A program made the position numbers and the translations under genes. From Halichondria panicea (Eukaryota; Porifera; Demospongiae; Suberitida; Halichondriidae), in the NCBI RefSeq assembly GCF_963675165.1, contig NC_087380.1, positions 1,231,803 to 1,295,802 of the forward strand: DNA of 64,000 nt. Reading direction: 5' to 3'. The notes beneath the pieces were generated by a model. The model did no database searches. It was not told the origin of the DNA and saw nothing but the letters and a program-made list of their open reading frames with translations. Shown here one piece after another: positions 57,801-64,000 of the stretch. Within the stretch, counting starts at the first letter, position 1. Every line of letters starts with the position of its first letter.

Positions 57801-60800
57801 ACAACCCTGTTCATTGTGTATATGCAGCACCAGAATATAGCTTATATAGACACTGGCTTTAACAACACAACTGTTATTATTTCCATAGACGCTCACGGGA
57901 AAAAAAGTATGAACCTGCTGTCAAAAACTCTGGTCTCTCTACTGTATATACTAAACACAGCGATGATAGTGATGGGGGCGTGGCCACCATATCAAAAGAT
58001 TTAGGTCAGTGTCGCTGATGTAATGAACTTTACTACTTAAGACCTGTGTATAATTTATGTGTTAATATGTGTAGAGCCTACCATCACTGGCTTCCCCAGT
58101 GAGAGCAGAGGTAATGAAGGGGAGGAGGTGGTCATTAAGCCCAAGGTGGGAGGTCACACTCCACCCAGTCTCACCTGGTACCACGATGGTAGGAAGGTGA
58201 CTGCAGACTATGCCACAGAACTGGACCAGGACGGTGGATTATCCTTCCCTAGTGTGGAGACTAAGCATGCTGGTGAGTACAGGCTATACACAAGGTCTTA
58301 TGATTGACCACAGCTGGGAATGTGTACAACTCTCTCTATTGTTAAAGTATTCGGTATTGACCACAGCTGGGAAGTTCTAAATGTAATATTGAAAATAAAG
58401 TCTGGTTTGCTATTGATAACAGCTACAAAGGCTTTATGGAGCATGATCTTTCCAGTATATCCAGATGTAGTAGCAATATTACCCAAGCGGGAGATTTTCA
58501 ACTAAAGTACCACCCACCACTCAAAAGAACGCAGAAAGAATTATAACCGCAGTTATAAGTAGGTCATGACGTCGTGCCCTCATGCTGCATGTACGTACAA
58601 CTAATACAGCTCGACACGTTCTATGATTAGTAGACCACATTTGATGATATTCATATACCTATGTTGATACGCAAATAACCACAAATAGTGTTTTTATAAA
58701 GGATGCAAGTCCAGGTGAAATCAATCGCCTGGTTGGGCGTGCTACAACATCCTGATATGACATCGGAAATATCATGTTCCTTAAAGCCTTTGATGTCAGT
58801 AGGCTATAAACTATGTTATAATTATAGGGAATGCCCATATATGCATACAGCCCGGGTGTGTGTGTGGATTAGACACACCACTAGCTGTTGTCCATTCCTC
58901 TGCATGTGTGCATGTGTTTGTGCATGTGTGTGTGTGCAGGTGTGTATAAGCTGGTGGCGAGTGGACCCTCTGGCACAGCTGAGAAAGAGATCCAGTTGAT
59001 AGTGGTACCAGAGGGAGGGGAAGCAGAGGTGACAGATGAGGTGGACCTCACTCCTATACCAGTGGATGGGTTTGGAGCATATGTCACTGAGCAGCATGCT
59101 AATGGCAATAAGAAGTTTGCCAGTAACTATTTGGTGGGTTTAATACACGTGTTGATTCTACCACAGCGTCTTAATGTGCTGTATTGATGTATTGATTCCC
59201 TCCTCCATACCAACTTATATATTGACTCCACACATTGTACAGGGTCTCGGTGGCAAGGAAGGTGAACACTCAACAGCAATTGCCAAACAGCACAAGGAGG
59301 AAAATAGATTTGGAAACATTCTTGTGTGTAAGTTCTATACTTCCTTATAATTATTGTGGATTCAAGCACACACACACTACTATCTATTTATTTTGACTAA
59401 TGCTTTGTGCTAACCAAAATTAGAGGTTAATGATTGTTTTGTGCTTGCCACCTAGAAGAACCACATAGACCCATCCCATTATCAGATACTACCACCACAA
59501 AACCTAGCCCAGACAATACAGGCCTGTACCTTATAAATTAGGCCTCCCTCAAGGTCAGATTTAGTTTACACGAGTACACAGCCATGCACAAGCTAAGTTG
59601 AAGTATTACAGCAGCCAATATCAAGTCTAAGATAAGTTCTATACTTATGTCAGCATTACCTCAAATGTGAATATAGCTTACAATCAGCATGGCCCCAAGT
59701 GAATAGCTTCCAATAATTATTCAGTATACTAGTTGTTCTGAATGCAACAGATGAATGGGGAGGGTTGGTGCACCGTTAAAGACTCTTTAACCCATCATTC
59801 TCGGCTCTCAAGGCCGGGCATCTGTTTGCTTTTTTTGTTCCTGTTTGATTTCTTTCCGTTCTATATGTGTGTTTCACACATACACTTATTTACCTTTAGT
59901 GACACATATTATGACAGACATATACATGTGTGAATACCCATTTGCAACCTAGAAGGAGGTAAACAAACCATGCTGAGTAATTATAATGGATGAAGGCTGG
60001 ATTCCAACCATCGTATATATATTTTTATTAGAAGCTTTCCGTTTGATTGGGAGGGTGTGCGACTGATAATCCCTGCCCACCCCAATACCTTTTGTATACA
60101 CTTTAATCAAACACACACACACTGATTTCCTGCAGATGATGACAACCTCATTATCCTAGACCCCATCCATGGACAAGAGGACTGTCAGAGTGACTACATC
60201 AATGCCTGCTATGTAGACGTGAGTGTGTTTTTGTGATTTATTCATGATAACCAATGTTATAGCTACCATGCATGTGTTTTTATGTTCATTATGTTACCTT
60301 CAAATGCTGTTACCCTCTCGTCTGCAGGGTTTTGTCGAGCGAAAGAAGTTCATTGCTTCTCAAGGTATCAGTTTCATATATTTCACTAGAACATAATTAA
60401 CTGTACACACAAGACAGTAACTATGCACATTTGCTGTGTGCTTGCTTTTACAATCATAACTATTGTTAAATGCTTCATTGCTTGTTTTCAATATGTCTAT
60501 TGCCTCCCTCCCCACACAAAGGACCACTACCCAATACCCTGGTGGACTTCTGGCGCATGATGTGGCAGGAGAAACCACCCATAGTAGTCATGCTCACCAA
60601 CCTCGAGGAGAACAACAAAATCAAGTGTGAACAGTACTGGCCTGACAGTGGCAGTGTGAGCTATGGCCCCTTCACAGTCACCATCACAGACCAGCAGGTC
60701 CTGGCTGACTACACTGTCAGAAACCTACTACTTGCAGTAAGTACACATTATGATGGCACATGTTGACATTTTAGGATTGTGTTTCACATTGAGATGTTTC

Positions 60801-61339
60801 TTTGTCACAGGTGAAAGGGGAAAGTGGGAAACCTTTCAAGACCACTCAGTTTCACTTTACGACGTGGCCTGATCACGGTGTGCCTGCTGACTATGCCACG
60901 CCCATTCTTGGGTTCCACCGTTGGGTTAAGTCCCAACACAAGCCGTCCAGAGGTCCCCTCCTGGTCCACTGCAGTGCTGGTGTGGGACGCACAGGCACTT
61001 ACATTGCCATTGATAATATCCTCGATCAGATCGCAGCCGAGGGTCTCGTCGATATTTCCGGGACAATTCGCAACCAGAGGATGAAAATGGTCCAGACCCA
61101 GGTAAGTACTATATAGACACAGAAGCTTACACAGTTTAATAAGAATGTGTAGTATCGTAGTCACATGCATGCAGGGAAACATTTGTGCACAGTATTGTAA
61201 AGTGGTATTAAATTTTCAGTTATAATGTGTTTTGCCCCCACGCCCACTTTCTTTGAGAGCACATGCGCTAACCATTAGCCAGATACCAGCTAATGCAAGA
61301 TACAATGTCCAGTCTAAGTGCCCTACAGTACATTATATA

Positions 61340-61997
61340 TCAGTAGTCCGAATCGTATTAGGAATGTTGTGATGAACCTAAGTGGCAGTCTGTAAAAGCT
61401 AGACATAATATGCTAATGTGCTGTCAGGTAATCCCCGTATGTATACAAGATAAATTCTTTTTAATTATGCCAACACTAAAAATTGTTACCCGAGGCACGC
61501 ATGGGCGGCCACGGGCATAGTAGTCCGTTGGTTGGTTGTTTGGTTGTTTGTTTGTTTGTCTGTTTGTCTGTTTGTCAGATCTGAGTCTACTCACCTGGAT
61601 GCCACAGCGTTTACAGCATAGATAGCCTCAACACAACAAGTTCTTATAATATTGGCAGAGCTTTGTTTAGTCGGGCACCGCCGTCTCTACTGTTGCCCGG
61701 AAAGAGGTCGGGAATCAAGCCTATCCACAGTTTAGTAATTGTGGATAGGCTTGATTCCCGACCTCCTTCAAGGAGGGCGGCGGCGCTCGACTAAGCTTTG
61801 TTGTCAAATACTAAGAAGCTTTTGCTCGTTGCAGCTAGCTAACTGCACGCAGCCTTTATTCGAGGAGGACTATATATTTACAGCTGAAGTGATCCCGTAC
61901 CAGGAACAATGGAACAGGGTCACTAAAGTAGAAAGTTAGAATTATGATTTTGTGTGCAGAGAATACTCCACAGCTATACCTCGCTTGCGCATGCGGA
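61340..61997. repeat. Intronic repeat module, PTP-B copy
   Basis: Counterpart of the modules at 43970 and 48393 in PTP-A, duplicated with the gene. It preserves the empty site for the Harbinger insertion and is itself interrupted by a 128-bp element. Confidence 0.8.
61667..61794. mobile_element. 128-bp fold-back MITE with 7-bp target duplication
   Basis: The ends TTAGTCG and CGACTAA enclose long arms around GGTCGGGAATCAAGCCTATC. The 7-bp GCTTTGT is duplicated at 61660-61666 and 61795-61801. PTP-A lacks the insertion at the matching place (about 44263-44270). Confidence 0.88.
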
Positions 61998-62120
61998 CCT
62001 TTTTGTAACTTTGTCCGGTTTTTTACAATTTGTATGATGAAATTGTTATTAATTATTTCGCGCATGCGCATACAAAGTATACCAGGCCGCCTTTCTCTTC
62101 GCGGCCTGGAATCGAGGCTA
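61998..62120. mobile_element. Truncated right end of the CBE4-type TIR transposon
   Basis: 123 bp matching 13288-13400 (TTTTGTAACTTTGTCCG, GCGCATGCGCATACAA, ending ATCGAGGCTA). The left end is missing. Confidence 0.78.
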
Positions 62121-63071
62121 AGTATATATAAGCGACATGTACATTATGTACAACCCTAACCTTTCTCTCTTTGAGATAAAAACTGTTACAACAGTGAAAC
62201 AGCTCACACATGCACTGCCATATTGATTCTACTGAGCGCATGCTCATTGTCCCTCTCCCTATAGGACCAATATGTGTTCATCCACGATGCTATCCTGGAG
62301 TCAGTGACGTGTGGAGACACTCAGATCAGTGCTGCAGATCTGCGCAGACAGATACAGAAGATGCCATCAGTGGCCCCGGGAAAAGCTATCACAGAATTCC
62401 AATACCAATTCCAAATTCTGGAACAGGTCTCTCCGAATCCAAATGAGGTAAACTGCAGTAGTGCATTGAGACACAAGAACCTGAACAGGGGAATACAGTA
62501 CCTACCAAGTAAGTTTTTAGATTTTAGAATAAGTGCCTTTACCTGATTACATATAAACGACCCTTTATCAACTCCACAGTTGAGAATCACCGTGTGTTCC
62601 TGAAAGGGGAGGACCCTGGCCGTGACTACATCAATGCCGTCTTTGTCAATGTAATACTACGCACATGCATGCTAAGTGCATGTGCTGCAGAGCTACTGCA
62701 CACTTTTTAATTAGACTTTCGCCACACAAGTTAAATATTAACTTGTGTTAAGGAAACATGCAGGCCTGAAAAAACACCCACTTATATAGCTCATGCTTTT
62801 TGTCCATAAAAATGGACAATTTGGACCCAAAATAAATCACTGATCCAATCACACTGTAATTATTATAACACTATAATTTCAGTGGTCCCCCTCCCTCCCT
62901 CCAGGGCTACAAGCACCAGAAGGCATACATCATTGCCCAGAATCCACTGGACTCAACTGTGCGTAACTTCTGGAAGCTATGACAGGAAGTGTGCGGCTGT
63001 TGTGATGTTGACTCCACTCAGTGAGAATGGGAAGGTAAGAGATGGTCTCCATTAGAGGTCCTCCCTATTGA

Positions 63072-63073
<2 letters not shown>

Positions 63074-63125
<52 letters not shown>

Positions 63126-63126
63126 G

Positions 63127-63165
<39 letters not shown>

Positions 63166-63166
63166 A
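63074..63166. repeat. (GT)n (CGTG)n microsatellite in a PTP-B intron
   Basis: About 90 bp of GT followed by CGTG units directly before the acceptor of exon 63174-63302. The matching PTP-A intron has only a short GT run (50260-50275). Confidence 0.95.
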
Positions 63167-64000
63167 TGTGTAGGAGGCATGCTCCCAGTACTGGCCAGAG
63201 AGTGGCAATGTCATCTCCTTCGGTGAGTTCACCATTGATAACTTGGGGGAGGAAACCAACACTGGGTTCGTTTTGAGGCAACTGAGCGTACTTAATAAGA
63301 AGGTGTGTTATTCATAATAATCTTCAGTTGTTTCTTTATCGTTTCTTAATTTTTTCTCCAGACAAAGCAAACTCTGCAAATAATTCAAATCCAAATTCTC
63401 GATTGGAAGTCGACTGGTGCATGTGCAAACTTCAAGATTGTAACTGATGTCAATGAGGAGGTTGTAAAGGTTCAAAGGAGGACTGGAAACAAGGCGATTG
63501 TGGTCCACTGCAGGTGTGTATTTTTGTGAGTAATTATGTGTTTAATGATTAGTTGTTTCCAGTGACACTGCGACCCGCTCTGGTATGTACTGCTCCATAG
63601 CTACTACCATTGACCGTTGCAAGACAGAGGGAGTGGTGGATGTGTTCCAGGTGGTCAAGGCTCTCAGGGTCCACAAGCCAGGGGCAGTACCCTCAGTCGT
63701 GAGTTCATCTGCTTAAAGCTAGAGCCTGTATCCCTTAATTACAAGCCAGACCTCTCAGCTAGCTGTAGAGAGGGCTATTATTGCACCATGCATTGCTATA
63801 GCCGTGCATTACTTGTATTTCCTACCACACACTATACAGTCATTGTGTGTCTGCAGGTATTAATATGCCACTCCCCCTCACAGGACAACTACAAGGATGT
63901 TTTTGAGGCCTTGTTGGTCTACTTGGACTCCTTCGATACTTACGCAAACTTTCTCTAAAACTAAAATGGAAACTAGAACTGGGCGGCAGCTTTTGGGAGA

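Larger units (their letters stand above)
54957..63958 (+). pseudogene. PTP-B: tandem receptor tyrosine phosphatase paralog with three frame breaks
   Basis: Homologous exons: 54957-55026, 55145-55462, 55518-55711, 55770-55948, 56002-56172, 56287-56469, 56524-56706, 56757-56945, 56996-57175, 57237-57584, 57640-57736, 57889-58004, 58075-58272, 58940-59133, 59243-59327, 60136-60218, 60328-60364, 60522-60736, 60811-61101, 62265-62508, 62580-62650, 62905-63034, 63174-63302, 63362-63513, 63563-63698 and 63884-63958. Architecture is as in PTP-A but with seven Sushi domains. D1 is intact ([18 protein letters not shown]). Lesions: an 8-nt insertion in Sushi 1 (near 55522-55529); a 1-nt deletion in a C-run in Sushi 2 (exon 179 nt, expected 180); a 5-nt deletion in D2 (near 62976) causing TGA at 62980-62982. 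The remaining coding sequence is well conserved, so the decay is recent or some breaks are assembly errors. The gene may still be transcribed. Confidence 0.75.

Overview
This window looks like an animal nuclear genome and is most probably from a sponge (demosponge). The genes are intron-rich with GT-AG splicing, the DNA is AT-rich, and introns and spacers are full of short inverted-repeat transposons. The gene content points the same way: nucleoporin 155, membralin, receptor tyrosine phosphatases with Sushi and Ig-like ectodomains, and secreted Calx-beta/EGF/Sushi mosaics. The sponge assignment is inference; the animal assignment is firm. Exon boundaries below were built by hand from splice sites and reading-frame continuity. 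For each gene called intact, the exon lengths sum to a multiple of three.

Layout. Bases 1-1500 (+) hold the 3' end of NUP155. Bases 1794-27715 (all minus) hold a head-to-tail array of six related genes, named here CBE1 to CBE6 in order of transcription (right to left). Each is built from a signal peptide, Calx-beta domains, sometimes a Sushi domain, a variable number of EGF exons and a charged Ser/Arg-rich C-terminal tail. CBE1 and CBE2 look intact. CBE3 has a one-base frame break. CBE4 is interrupted by a transposon. CBE5 is a truncated chimera. CBE6 has lost all EGF exons and has instead a tail expanded by a 60/69-bp minisatellite. Bases 28255-34615 (minus) are membralin (TMEM259), head-to-head with a DUF4743-type Nudix hydrolase (34963-37470, +). 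Next come two orphan exons encoding a UHRF1-type C-terminal RING (37647-38129, +).

Bases 38269-63958 (+) hold two tandem receptor tyrosine phosphatases, PTP-A and PTP-B. Each has a signal peptide, Ig-like modules with a Cys-Cys pair, 6 or 7 Sushi domains, a transmembrane helix, an Ig domain on the cytoplasmic side of the membrane, a catalytic phosphatase domain D1 and a degenerate D2. PTP-A reads through completely (1372 codons). PTP-B carries an 8-nt insertion, a 1-nt deletion and a 5-nt deletion. An intron of PTP-A hosts a 2.7-kb PIF/Harbinger transposon with its transposase and Myb-like genes, a second 958-bp insertion and a local tandem duplication.

Working together. The CBE genes would encode secreted calcium-binding matrix or adhesion proteins. 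The PTP genes would encode cell-surface receptors with complement-like ectodomains. Both families are expanding by tandem duplication and exon shuffling: their extracellular-domain exons are almost all symmetric phase 1-1.
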